NCBI GenBank assembly: GCA_008015155.1
Contig: SSFA01000015.1
Span: forward strand, 1-64,000
Direction of reading: 5' to 3'
DNA from: Thiothrix sp.
GTDB lineage: Bacteria; Pseudomonadota; Gammaproteobacteria; Thiotrichales; Thiotrichaceae
Length of the DNA stretch: 64,000 bases
Part shown: positions 33,232 through 42,691 of the stretch, piece after piece
Layout of the letters: each line of letters starts with the position of its first letter
Numbering within the stretch: the stretch's first letter is position 1
Program-made: the position numbers and the translations under genes
Notes under the pieces: model-generated
What the model was told of the DNA's origin: nothing
Databases searched by the model: none
What the model saw: only the letters and a program-made list of their open reading frames with translations

Positions 33232-35406
33232 TTATAAAGGAATAATAATCTGTGCTATTAATAAACTAGGCGCGGCAGGCTCAATATAGATTTTCATTTG
33301 CCCAGATAAATTTTCATGAACACGTTTAGTCATGCTTTTTAAACCTGTTCCCTCTATCCATGTTGATGGACAAGAAATAGTGCCATTATGCGCAAGATGC
33401 AGTTCTAAATGACTGGGATCTCTAGTGATTTTTATACTTAAATCGGAGGGACTGGCATGCTTTAGGGCATTAGTCACCAGTTCACGCAGGGTTTGGCTCA
33501 AGTCCAGTAATTGCCGTGCTTGAATTTGCTCAGTGTCTAACTCACTGGTCTGCTGCCAGTGCAAGCTAACGCCCGCATGTTCACAACGCTCCGCAATTTC
33601 TATACGCCAATCGGCTAAATGCTCACTCAAACTCAAAGGGTTGCTTTTGACTGAAACTCGCACGGTTTCCCGTAGGGTTTGCATGGCTTGTAGAACTTGT
33701 TGTTTATAAGCGGCTTGTGGCGCTTGGTGGGCTAGTGATAACAGTCGAGCACCCATCGTGTCATGTAGGTCATGCATAATGCGTTGACGTTCTTCTAAAA
33801 TGGCTTGCTTACGGTCTTCACTGGCATTACTCACCATGCGTGCAATGGTTAAGAGGGCTTCAACATATTTAAGGTCTTTTCGGTTAAACAAATGGGCAGC
33901 GCGTTGTTTACCACTGAGTCGATAAGATTGATCGCCCTTAATCGTTGGGATTAGCAAATGTAAGCCATTATCAGACAGTTCTACCTTAGTGAGTTTTTGT
34001 TCTAACAGGCTCAGATGTAAGGGGTGATAACGCTGTAGGAGTGATTCCTGCCAACCTTGCTCAAACATGGCTGCTGAGGTGGCATTCGCCATGTTTAAAC
34101 TAAAAGTAGGTAAAAAATCCTGTAAAGATTCACGATCTGAGGGCACTAGTTTGGCTAACAGCCATTGACGCAGCGGGAAATACACAAAGCCTGCGATGAT
34201 AATAGATAGAGCTAGGGTATAAGTTGCTGAGGCGTGTAGAAGAGCGGTTAAGCTTAAATCAATTAAAGCAACTAAGCATCCACCTAATAACCAGATCAAT
34301 GATTTTAGCCACCAGAATTCAATATCAAATAAGCGATAGCGTAAAATACCGATAGCTAGTCCTGAAGCAATTAAAATAAAAAACAGCAGGATTGGAGTAT
34401 TACCTACTAGAGGTTTTATGCCGAGTAGAATAGGGCCAACATGCAAGGCTAGAATAAAAGTAGTAGGTAATATAAAAGAAACCGTAAGAATTAGTAGTGA
34501 GGTTCGTTCTAATGGTTGCTGTTTTGTATAAGGCCACTGTAGTAAAATAGCTCCGATTGCCGAAAAATAGAAAATAGGATGTTGCATATAATATATATGT
34601 ACTGGGGTTTCTAACCAGCGATAATGATAGTTGGCTATTGAAAGTGCAGTCATGCCTAGAGCAGACCATAGTAACCAATGGCCTTTGGTTAAAGTGGTTG
34701 GTGTATAAAATAAAATTAGTACAATGAGTGTTGCTGCGAAGCCAATGCCTATCACTTGTAATAATAGTACTTGTTGAAGAGCATCTGGCGGCAGATAAAA
34801 CTCGGTTGCAATGACCGTTGCAGAATTAACAGCAAATAGATAGTAAAAAATACTCTGAAACAGCAAAAATAGAGAGGCTTTTTGATGAGGCTTATAAGTC
34901 CAAACCAAAACTCCAACTAGGGGAGATATTAAGTTTAATAAGCATAATAACCAAAAAATTATTGGAATAGATAATAATGGGGTATGTGCTAAAGGTACTA
35001 TTTTAGCTGTGTAGCCTGATGTAGTGACGAAGGTCAGACCATCACGCTGTATGAATGCTTCATGTAAAGTTGCTTGATAGTGATAAAAAGCATCTAAATC
35101 TTTAAAAGTAGCTGGAGATAAAGGGGCAAAGTTGTTTAATAACGGCGTAAGCTTCAATACACCCTGTTCAGTCTTGATGCCCGCTAAACGATCACCCACT
35201 TGAAGTTTACCGAAAGCAGGCGAGTCCTCATCAATAGATTCAATCGTCAGCGTGGTATTTGTAGCATCCGTACTGACATTGATGCCCGTCCACACTTGCT
35301 GCGTCAATAAATAGACTGAAGCCAGCAGCGTGAGCACAACAAACAATAAAACAGCAAGTAAGACAGTCGCTGGCGGAATAGCAGGGATGGATACTTTCCA
35401 ATTCAT
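33232..35406 (-). CDS. Sensor histidine kinase with N-terminal PDZ-like domain and polytopic membrane region
   Basis: A 724-residue NarL-type (HisKA_3) kinase. One N-terminal helix (VLLAVLLFVVLTLLASVYLL) leads to an extracytoplasmic segment that looks PDZ-like (TLTIESIDEDSPAFGKLQVG). Residues 150-430 form about eight membrane helices. The phosphoacceptor His545 is in ERQRIMHDLHDTMGARLL, and the ATPase N-box is LRELVTNALKHASPSDLSI. The C-terminal G-box is short (EGTGLKSMTKRVHENL). It is 31 bases downstream of the response-regulator gene on the same strand. Its place next to the fimbrial operon suggests it controls surface structures. Confidence 0.85.
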   Translation of the reverse strand: MNWKVSIPAIPPATVLLAVLLFVVLTLLASVYLLTQQVWTGINVSTDATNTTLTIESIDEDSPAFGKLQVGDRLAGIKTEQGVLKLTPLLNNFAPLSPATFKDLDAFYHYQATLHEAFIQRDGLTFVTTSGYTAKIVPLAHTPLLSIPIIFWLLCLLNLISPLVGVLVWTYKPHQKASLFLLFQSIFYYLFAVNSATVIATEFYLPPDALQQVLLLQVIGIGFAATLIVLILFYTPTTLTKGHWLLWSALGMTALSIANYHYRWLETPVHIYYMQHPIFYFSAIGAILLQWPYTKQQPLERTSLLILTVSFILPTTFILALHVGPILLGIKPLVGNTPILLFFILIASGLAIGILRYRLFDIEFWWLKSLIWLLGGCLVALIDLSLTALLHASATYTLALSIIIAGFVYFPLRQWLLAKLVPSDRESLQDFLPTFSLNMANATSAAMFEQGWQESLLQRYHPLHLSLLEQKLTKVELSDNGLHLLIPTIKGDQSYRLSGKQRAAHLFNRKDLKYVEALLTIARMVSNASEDRKQAILEERQRIMHDLHDTMGARLLSLAHQAPQAAYKQQVLQAMQTLRETVRVSVKSNPLSLSEHLADWRIEIAERCEHAGVSLHWQQTSELDTEQIQARQLLDLSQTLRELVTNALKHASPSDLSIKITRDPSHLELHLAHNGTISCPSTWIEGTGLKSMTKRVHENLSGQMKIYIEPAAPSLLIAQIIIPL

Positions 35407-35437
35407 AAAAGGTGCTGCGTTCGCTGTATTAATAGCA

Positions 35438-36112
35438 TTAATGATTCTCTGTACTGACTAAACCTAGGCGACACGCTGTTACAGCCGCTTCAGCACGACT
35501 AGAAATATTAAGTTTTTGATAAACATCACGCACATAGCGAGCAATCGTATTACTGGACAAATTTAATAGCCCAGCAATTTCTTTACGGCTATAACCCTTA
35601 GCCACCAAGGTTAGCACTTCTTGCTCGCGTGCGGTCAGTGCTTCGGTCGGTGTACATAGCTCCTTATTGCCTGAACGAGTAGTTTTCATTCCATCAATTT
35701 GGAAACAGTGTAAAATTTTCCGGGCAATACTCGGCGATAAAGGCGGATCACCCATTAAAATTCCGCGTAATTTTTGCACAAAAATTTGTTCTGGCATATC
35801 TTTCAATAAATAACCTTGTGCTCCAGCTTTTAAAGCTAAGAGTAAATGATCATCATCATCAAAAATGGTGCTCATGATAATATAGGCATGGGGTGAAGTC
35901 TGTCTAAGCGAAGGGATCAGATCAATACCATTGCCATCGGGTAGACTAATATCCATTAAGGCTAAATTGAACTGCCCTTGATGGATATGTTCTTTAGCAG
36001 CTTGGCAAGTAGAGCAAAGCGTAATCGTGATATTGGGAAAAGCCGTCGCTAAGAGTTGGTATAACCATTGTCCCGTTTCTGAATGGTCTTCAAGAATTAA
36101 TGCTGTTTGCAT
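35438..36112 (-). CDS. NarL/FixJ-family response regulator
   Basis: A 224-residue regulator. The receiver domain covers residues 1-120, with the acidic pocket LILEDH and phosphoacceptor Asp54 in LMDISLPDGNG, plus the conserved LKAGAQGYLLKD. A LuxR-type helix-turn-helix spans about 158-215: LTAREQEVLTLVAKGYSRKEIAGLLNLSSNTIARY, here reported as LTAREQEVLTLVAKG and RKEIAGLLNLS. It is the first gene of the pair with the histidine kinase and probably binds the shared AGGTATTCAWWTRGGTR motif found at three nearby promoters. That link is inference. Confidence 0.9.
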   Translation of the reverse strand: MQTALILEDHSETGQWLYQLLATAFPNITITLCSTCQAAKEHIHQGQFNLALMDISLPDGNGIDLIPSLRQTSPHAYIIMSTIFDDDDHLLLALKAGAQGYLLKDMPEQIFVQKLRGILMGDPPLSPSIARKILHCFQIDGMKTTRSGNKELCTPTEALTAREQEVLTLVAKGYSRKEIAGLLNLSSNTIARYVRDVYQKLNISSRAEAAVTACRLGLVSTENH

Positions 36113-36390
36113 AAGCCGCTCCTAATAGCTTAATTTAATCGTTATGAGTGTTTGGGATGAGCCTAGCTCTAGTCGTTTTATAGCTTAAAACAAGGGTTTA
36201 CCGATTATCATCCGACGAAATTGCACGAGTACTCACTGATCGGTACTTGATCAGCAAGGGTAAAGGCATAGAGAGTTGGAAAAGTGCTAGCAGATTTTTA
36301 TGAAAAATTTAAGACCAGACTTTAGGAGAACAACTGGATAGACTAAAAAATCTATCCAGTTTTTAGAAGACTGTAGTGATCGCTAAAATT
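36113..36390. other. Intergenic region upstream of the response regulator gene
   Basis: It contains a hairpin ACTGGATAGA (36333-36342) and TCTATCCAGT (36351-36360) followed by TTTTAG, which may be a weak terminator for the CBM9-type protein gene. I see no copy of the AGGTATTCA motif here, so the two-component genes do not appear to autoregulate through it. Confidence 0.45.
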
Positions 36391-38907
36391 TCACTCCAAA
36401 ACCGCTTCACCCATTAAACTCGGATCGCGCCAAACCTCCTCGACGCGGCTAAACCAAGCCAGTTTACCATCGCGCATCCCGCCGTTATCATCATCACTGA
36501 CTTGCAGTTCAAGCCCAATGCGATGACCGGGACGCGGGCTAATTTGAATGGAATCCCAGTCAAGTGCTAGGTCTAAGACATAACGACCATCAATATATTG
36601 GCTACGATAATCGACTTTGGCGCGTGCGGAGTTTTTACCAAAGGTAATTTCCCGATCTTTCCAACGATAGAAAATATGCAGGTCATCGCGGCCATCATAG
36701 TGGCGTAATTGGCTGGCATCACCATCGAAGAATATCTCTAAGCTGTCATCATCCCAGACCTTCGGTGAATCCAGTTTCATTTGATCATCGGCGACTGCAA
36801 TGCGTAAATACAAGCGCTTAGCATCCCAGCTTGCTTGCCAAATGGCGGCTAAATCTCGTGAGTTTTCAACCTGACCGGCAATCACTTTACGTAGTTGATA
36901 GGCCGAAGCATTAGCCATCGGGTTGAGTGGATCGCGCGCTTGAGGAATAGCGGCTTTATTGCCAAAGACATACTTTTCCTGCGGTGGATTATTCATCGAA
37001 ACTAAGACTGGTTGTGAGCGCATCGGTGGCATACTGGGTAGTTCTGATAATCCGTTGCTAGGCAGGCTAGGGATTGGACTAGTGGGTTTGCTTGGCTCGC
37101 TAAAAGGATCAATTTGCGGAATATTACCAGCAATGTCAGTACCATCTTTTTCTTCTTGGCTATTGGGTAAGGCGGTAGGTATATCCCCAGTTAAACGTGA
37201 TAATTCTGCTGTACTCAAAGCGCGTGGTTTTTGGATCCGTGCTACGGTACTGCTTGAGCAGCTTGGCCACCAACAAGGGTTGGCACTAATAAACTGAGTG
37301 AGGGCTAAATACTTGGGCGCTTCTTTATCGGGTTGAGTGATATATTCTTTGGTGCCTTTACTGCCGAACCGGTTATAGGTACGCGGTGAGGAGAAATGTA
37401 CAAAGAGTTTACCACCGGCTTGTTTCCAACCATCCAATAATTGCTTATAGATTTTTGCCATTTCGGGGCTACGGTTAGCCGCATAAAATAATTTGTTCGG
37501 GTGCTGATCATCACTTTTGGTTTTATCATCAATCAGATGTTGGCCGCCTTCATAAGCAATCAAATCAACCCCAAATTGCCGTGCCACATCAGCTTGCTTA
37601 CGTACGGCTTCTAAGACTTTTGGCAAAGAGTGATTAGCATTTTTATTCGTCATCGCACGGAAAATATCATTCACACTCGAAGCACGCCGCAATTCATTAA
37701 TATCACCAAACACGTAGGGCGCAACGGCATAAGCATCGGTTTGTTTATAGGCATCACGGAAAGATAACATAGTCGCCGTCATGCTCGGATTACCATTTAA
37801 CCCTGCCATCAAGCGCACCAACCGCTGCTTACCGCCAAATACTTGTTCGAAAATACTGAAGATTTCGACTGAGCGCAGTGAATAGAATTTGTAGCCTGCT
37901 ACATAGTCAACTGGATCAAGGTTAAGCTGCTTCCCACCTTGTTTCATATAGGCGTGCTGGCTGAAAATACCATTCCAAGTTTCATTGCTATATTCAATAT
38001 AGACTTTCAGGTCCGGATCGAGATTAGCACGAATATATTCTGCATAGCGGCGCACAAAATCATTATCAGCAGCATGTGGAATAGTAAACCAAGGATCAGC
38101 ATGCAAGCGATTGGCCAGCTCTACCATAACCTCCAAAGGAGCACCCCGTACACCTTCTGCACCACCCCAAGTTGCTTGTTCTACTAGAGAGCGATCAGAC
38201 CAGTGTTGGATAGGATTGCGAGTAATCCCACTCATATTCATGAAGCGCACTACTTTATAGTCCTTCATGAATTTCAAATAGTCAGGGTTAAAAATGATTT
38301 TTTCGTGATTACGCTCGAAATCCAAAAAATCTCCACGTGCACATTGCGAAGCACTGTTGACTCGTTGGAAAGGGTTGCTCGCACAGATACCCCCTTGAGG
38401 GATGACATGAATATTGCGAATGTAGTTGTTAGGATTGGTAGCTTTGATCTCTAACTTAACGCTGTACTCGTTGTCTTTACCCGGATCAATCAAGATCACA
38501 TCCCGCCCCGGTTGTGCTTCTACTAAGCTTGCATCTAGGCCATATTCAATCTTGCCTTGGCCTTCATAAAGAACCGTGTAATAGCCACGGGGAATGGTAT
38601 TCGCGGGTAGTTTATTGACTAAGCGTGTACCGGCCTGCGCGCCGGGCGCAATGAAGGTTGGCCAGCCAAAACGATCATATTGAACTTGACCTTTGGTTAG
38701 GAAGGGTGCTGCCTCACGAAAGGGTAAAGAGGTTTTAAATAAATCAAGGAAGGGTGCACTGGAGTCATATTCCAGCACTTCATTGGTATTGGTTCCTAAC
38801 GGTGAGTTGGCATTGTAATAAGCCTGTACCGTTGAAGTCGGCAATTGCAATAAAGTCAGCAATGCCGCTGCAATGAGGCGATTTCCCCTGAAGAATCGCA
38901 TGATCAT
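36391..38907 (-). CDS. Large secreted glycosidase-like protein with C-terminal CBM9-type domain
   Basis: An 838-residue exported protein with a signal peptide (MIMRFFRGNRLIAAALLTLL onwards). Residues 170-560 look like a TIM-barrel glycosidase: FMNMSGITRNPIQHWSD, DPWFTIPHAADNDFVRRYAE and YIEYSNETWNGIF, the latter with a Glu typical of an acid/base. A Ser/Pro-rich linker follows (about 580-680), then a CBM9-like beta-sandwich (about 690-838), with RLYLRIAVADDQ and DDSLEIFFDGDASQ. It resembles proteins annotated as cellulose-binding, and activity is unproven. The open frame extends to a TTG (38922). ATG 38907 is the first ATG at the signal peptide; ATG 38901 is an alternative. Confidence 0.7.
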   Translation of the reverse strand: MIMRFFRGNRLIAAALLTLLQLPTSTVQAYYNANSPLGTNTNEVLEYDSSAPFLDLFKTSLPFREAAPFLTKGQVQYDRFGWPTFIAPGAQAGTRLVNKLPANTIPRGYYTVLYEGQGKIEYGLDASLVEAQPGRDVILIDPGKDNEYSVKLEIKATNPNNYIRNIHVIPQGGICASNPFQRVNSASQCARGDFLDFERNHEKIIFNPDYLKFMKDYKVVRFMNMSGITRNPIQHWSDRSLVEQATWGGAEGVRGAPLEVMVELANRLHADPWFTIPHAADNDFVRRYAEYIRANLDPDLKVYIEYSNETWNGIFSQHAYMKQGGKQLNLDPVDYVAGYKFYSLRSVEIFSIFEQVFGGKQRLVRLMAGLNGNPSMTATMLSFRDAYKQTDAYAVAPYVFGDINELRRASSVNDIFRAMTNKNANHSLPKVLEAVRKQADVARQFGVDLIAYEGGQHLIDDKTKSDDQHPNKLFYAANRSPEMAKIYKQLLDGWKQAGGKLFVHFSSPRTYNRFGSKGTKEYITQPDKEAPKYLALTQFISANPCWWPSCSSSTVARIQKPRALSTAELSRLTGDIPTALPNSQEEKDGTDIAGNIPQIDPFSEPSKPTSPIPSLPSNGLSELPSMPPMRSQPVLVSMNNPPQEKYVFGNKAAIPQARDPLNPMANASAYQLRKVIAGQVENSRDLAAIWQASWDAKRLYLRIAVADDQMKLDSPKVWDDDSLEIFFDGDASQLRHYDGRDDLHIFYRWKDREITFGKNSARAKVDYRSQYIDGRYVLDLALDWDSIQISPRPGHRIGLELQVSDDDNGGMRDGKLAWFSRVEEVWRDPSLMGEAVLE

Positions 38908-39113
38908 AGTTATTAGCCCCAATATTTTTATTAGTTCTATTCATCAGCTTGCCTATTTCGACCCCGCCAGCACGCTGATGATGCGTCCATACTATTAAAA
39001 TTATAAATGCCTAGAGCTTAGCAATACCTGAAAGCTTAGCCGCTTAGTTCGATAAATTAGAGTACTTAGGCTGATCCAAGTTCAAAGGTAATTAGTTTTT
39101 TTGATAAATGGTG

Positions 39114-40340
39114 CTAACGAGGATAGTTAGGATAACTCGGATAATGGGATGTATTAGGGTAGTACTCATACGACATACTGCCACCTTGTTGCAGCATTTG
39201 CTCTAAGACACCACTCGTTTCTAAGTAATAGCCTAAGCCTATCATCAGAATCAAAATGGTAATAATCAACGAGACTATTTTTACGACACTATACGGACGT
39301 TCGCCCTGAGTACGCCCATTACGACCATTGATAACAAAGCGATAAGTTTTGCCTTGATAGCGAAAAGCTGCTGACCATACGGGTAGTAAAATATGCTTAA
39401 AAGTAGTGTCTGAATAGCGCGTATCTAAAGCGGTGATCTGTTGCTGATCTCCGCCAATGTCACGCCGCACGGCCTGCTGGATCGCTTGTTCCATCAGTTC
39501 ACGGGCTTGGTTGAAGCCCTCATCTAAATCAACTTGATAGATTTCGCTTTGGAAACCACTCAGATAAGCCTCGTTATAATTGACTAGATGATCTAAATCC
39601 CAAGGCTGAATATTATCTAAAATTTTCCGTGGCAAAGAGCGCGTGGCACCGACTAAGACATCATCAAAAAATTGGCGGACTTGTCCAGAAACAGGTGTCC
39701 AACGAATTTTAGGCACATTCACAACTCGCTGACGGGTTTGCCCATTGACTACTTCAGTAACTAGTTGTTGCTCATAATAAATAGTGCCACGCTGACCTCG
39801 ATAATAGCTATCCGTATGGCTGTCGTAAGTCCAATAAGGGACATAAATACCCAGCAAACGCTCATCACGACGGGCTTTATTTTTTAAAGCAGAAGGCGCA
39901 AACCAGAGTTTCCCAATCCATTGATCAAAGGCCTCACGCGCTTGTTGTTCAGTAATAGTAAAAGGCAAGAGTGACTTCGGTTGAAACAAGCGTGTTTCGC
40001 CCGTACTGGTGACCACAGGAGTTCCACAGAACGGACAGTTACCCGCGTGCTGATTTTTCTTGAGTTCAAAACTAGCGGCACAGTTCGGACATTTGATAAT
40101 TGGGCTATTATCTAATGGGCGTTTTTCAGAGTGCGCTAAAGCTTCTAAGGCTGAGGCAAAGTTGTACTCTTTAATTTTAGCCGGTGCATCGATAATGGGA
40201 TTTTCATGCCCGCAATAATCACAACGTAGGATGCGGATACCAGGCTGATAAACTAGATCAGCTCCACATTCTTCACAAGGGAAGTGCTGTTGTGGAGCCT
40301 GATCTAAATTAGTTGCAGCGCGTTTTGTCGTTTCTGTCAT
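39114..40340 (-). CDS. Zinc-ribbon membrane protein of the XpaC-TelA-SPFH operon
   Basis: A 408-residue protein with two zinc ribbons at the N-terminus: CEECGADL..CDYCGH at about 22-44 and CPNCAASF..CPFCGTP at about 84-108. A central domain follows (YWTYDSHTDSYYRGQRG and ATRSLPRKI), with one or two membrane helices near 355-385 (VVKIVSLIITILILMIGLGYY). Such proteins are often labelled primosomal protein N' because of the zinc ribbons, but there is no helicase domain. It is the last gene of the operon, 20 bases after the SPFH gene. Its role is unknown. Confidence 0.7.
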   Translation of the reverse strand: MTETTKRAATNLDQAPQQHFPCEECGADLVYQPGIRILRCDYCGHENPIIDAPAKIKEYNFASALEALAHSEKRPLDNSPIIKCPNCAASFELKKNQHAGNCPFCGTPVVTSTGETRLFQPKSLLPFTITEQQAREAFDQWIGKLWFAPSALKNKARRDERLLGIYVPYWTYDSHTDSYYRGQRGTIYYEQQLVTEVVNGQTRQRVVNVPKIRWTPVSGQVRQFFDDVLVGATRSLPRKILDNIQPWDLDHLVNYNEAYLSGFQSEIYQVDLDEGFNQARELMEQAIQQAVRRDIGGDQQQITALDTRYSDTTFKHILLPVWSAAFRYQGKTYRFVINGRNGRTQGERPYSVVKIVSLIITILILMIGLGYYLETSGVLEQMLQQGGSMSYEYYPNTSHYPSYPNYPR

Positions 40341-40360
40341 TCTGGCGCTATATCAATGAT

Positions 40361-41437
40361 TTAAGGAAGTGGTGGTAAAGGTGGAGGTGAAGCAGGTAAT
40401 AAACTGCTTAAAGCGGCAACGCTGCCTGCTGCTTGCCATTGAGCCATGCCCGCTTGCCAGACTAAAGTGGAGGCATTCAAGCTGCCTGTTTTAATCATAG
40501 CTTGCAACTCATTTAAGGTATGTGGCCCAGTGCTTTGTTGGCCTTGAGCCACATGCCAACTGGCCTGCGGTAAGGGCGGTGGATTGGAGGGAGCATCTGG
40601 TGTACGCATAGCTTCAGAGAGCTTGCCCGCCATCGCCATCCCAACACCCATATCCATGACGCTGCTACCTTCACTTTTACCTAAGTTCTCAGCGGCTTGA
40701 TATTGGAGATAACGATCCAAATTGCCAATCATGCCCATACTTGTACGCTTATCTAGCGCCTGTTCGACCTCATCCGGCAGAGAAATATTCTCAACCAGCA
40801 CTTGAGTAAGCGCTAAGCCATAAGCCTTGAATTCGGGCGAAATTTTGTCAGTAATGAATTGACTAAACTGTTCCGTATTGGCCGCCATATCCAAAACTGG
40901 AATTTGGGATTGGGCAACAATCGTAGAGAAACGGGTAACAATCAGATTACGGAGCTGGTCGCTAATTTCTTCGACTCTGAAATTGCCATCGGTTCCCATA
41001 ATCTCTTGCATAAAAAGCTTAGGGTCAGTGATGCGCATAGCATAGGTACCAAAGGCACGTAAACGTACGGCACCAAATTCGCTATCACGTGCAATGATGG
41101 GGTTACGGGTTCCCCATTTCAGATTAGTAAATTGGCGGGTATTGAAGAAATAAACTTCAGCTTTAAACGGACTGTTAAAGCCATGATCCCAATGTTGTAG
41201 AGTCGAAAGCAGCGGTAAATTGCGTGTTTCCAGTACATATAAACCGGGGCCTAACACATCAGCTACTTCACCTTCATTGACAAAAATCGCGACTTGCGAC
41301 TCACGTACTGTCAGTTTAGCGCCATATTTGATTTCATTACCATTGCGCTGAAAGCGATGTACCATGGTATTGTTGCTATCATCCGTCCAGTCAATGACAT
41401 CAACAAACTCACCCATTAATTTATCCCATAATCCCAT
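40361..41437 (-). CDS. SPFH-domain protein with C-terminal GYF_2-like domain
   Basis: A 358-residue protein. Residues 30-250 are an SPFH/band 7-like (virion core protein/YdjI-like) module: KLTVRESQVAIFVNEGEVADVLGPG, then RAFGTYAMRITDPKLF and an alpha-helical tail, VLVENISLPDEVEQALDKRT. Residues 290-340 look like a GYF_2/DUF4339 domain (WHVAQGQQSTGPHTLNELQAMI, WQAGMAQWQAAGSV). The ending is Pro-rich. It probably organises membrane microdomains with the TelA and XpaC homologues. It lies 15 bases downstream of the TelA-like gene. Confidence 0.82.
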   Translation of the reverse strand: MGLWDKLMGEFVDVIDWTDDSNNTMVHRFQRNGNEIKYGAKLTVRESQVAIFVNEGEVADVLGPGLYVLETRNLPLLSTLQHWDHGFNSPFKAEVYFFNTRQFTNLKWGTRNPIIARDSEFGAVRLRAFGTYAMRITDPKLFMQEIMGTDGNFRVEEISDQLRNLIVTRFSTIVAQSQIPVLDMAANTEQFSQFITDKISPEFKAYGLALTQVLVENISLPDEVEQALDKRTSMGMIGNLDRYLQYQAAENLGKSEGSSVMDMGVGMAMAGKLSEAMRTPDAPSNPPPLPQASWHVAQGQQSTGPHTLNELQAMIKTGSLNASTLVWQAGMAQWQAAGSVAALSSLLPASPPPLPPLP

Positions 41438-41452
41438 CAGGAGACTCCTTAA

Positions 41453-42631
41453 TTAGCGTGGATTAGCAGCAGCAACACGGGATTTAGCAGCGACTAAAGC
41501 TTCACGCAATTCGCCTTCCATAACTTGCAATTCTTCTTCAGCCCGTGCGCGCATCGCTTTGCCTTCATCAGCAATCCGCAATGAGTCATTAATGGTGTCG
41601 ATTAAAGTACGATTGGCTTTTTTCACCGACTCAATATCAAAGACACCCCGTTCCATTTGCTTACGGGTTTCAGCATTACCTAAGCGTAAGGTTTCCGCAT
41701 TCTTTTCCAGTAATTCATTAGTTAAATCACTAGCTTTTTTCACTACCTCAGCCGCATCACTCATCCGGAAAATCGTCACCGCTTGAGCTAATTGGTTTTT
41801 CCATAAAGGAACGGTATTCACCAAAGTAGAGTTGATCTTATTCACTAAAGTTTTATCGTTTTCTTGGACTAAGCGAATACTAGGTAGGCTTTGCATAGCT
41901 ACTTGACGAGTTAAGCGTAGATCATGCACGCGGCGCTCTAGATCATCCCGTGCACTTCGCAGGTCGCGTAAGTTTTGCGCCATCACCATATCATTCGGAT
42001 TGGCTTCTACTTGAGCTACATAAGCGGGAATATCATGGGAATCTAAGCGTTTGAGCTTTTCATCACCCGCAGCGATATAGTTTTCGAGTTTATGGAAGAA
42101 GTCTAAATTAGCCTCATAAAGCTTATCGAGGGTAATGATGTCAGTTAATAATTGAGTTTTATGGCCTTCCATTTCATCAGTAATACTGTCGATTTGCTTA
42201 CGCACTTCTTCATATTGGCTTAGGAATTCAACCACTGGCTTGGCTTTACCCAAAAGCTTTTCCCACCAGCTGGGCTCATCGTTTGGATTGAGTGCATCAA
42301 TATCAAAGCCTTTGATAGCTGTGATCATATTTGTTAGCGATTTACCTGCTAAGCCAATATCCTTATTTTTAACGCCTTCCAACATTTTTTCAGAGATAGT
42401 GGTCATCTGTTCTTGAGTTTTTGTGCCAAAGAACATGATGCTGCTGCGATCTTTTAAATCGATTTCACCAATTAAGTTTTCAATTTCTTGCTTAACAGCA
42501 GGGGGCGCTGCTGTATAGGGAGTGACTTCAGCTTGAATCGCAGGGGCTGGGGCAATTTCAGTGCCGGGAATAACAGCTAAGGCAGTGGTGGCGGTTGTCG
42601 CAGTGGTGGTCTGCAGGTCAGTGTTGCTCAT
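41453..42631 (-). CDS. TelA-family ('toxic anion resistance') protein
   Basis: A 392-residue cytoplasmic, mostly helical protein matching TelA-like proteins: IMFFGTKTQEQMTTISEKML, NMITAIKGFDIDALNPND, and MQSLPSIRLVQENDKTLVNKINSTLVNTVPLWKNQLAQA, quoted here in parts (SLPSIRLVQENDKTL, TVPLWKNQLAQA). The family name comes from tellurite-resistance clusters, but here it sits in an XpaC-TelA-SPFH operon, a context where it is usually linked to membrane or envelope stress rather than tellurite. It is the second gene after XpaC, 60 bases downstream. Confidence 0.85.
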   Translation of the reverse strand: MSNTDLQTTTATTATTALAVIPGTEIAPAPAIQAEVTPYTAAPPAVKQEIENLIGEIDLKDRSSIMFFGTKTQEQMTTISEKMLEGVKNKDIGLAGKSLTNMITAIKGFDIDALNPNDEPSWWEKLLGKAKPVVEFLSQYEEVRKQIDSITDEMEGHKTQLLTDIITLDKLYEANLDFFHKLENYIAAGDEKLKRLDSHDIPAYVAQVEANPNDMVMAQNLRDLRSARDDLERRVHDLRLTRQVAMQSLPSIRLVQENDKTLVNKINSTLVNTVPLWKNQLAQAVTIFRMSDAAEVVKKASDLTNELLEKNAETLRLGNAETRKQMERGVFDIESVKKANRTLIDTINDSLRIADEGKAMRARAEEELQVMEGELREALVAAKSRVAAANPR

Positions 42632-42691
42632 TTTTATCTCCTCATCAATTCTTGAAGTTTGCTTACTAGCATCTTGAAGGCTGAATACTAC

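Noticed and set aside
39114..40340. Primosomal protein N' (PriA-like) annotation
   Set aside because: Only zinc ribbons and a membrane helix are present; no helicase motifs.
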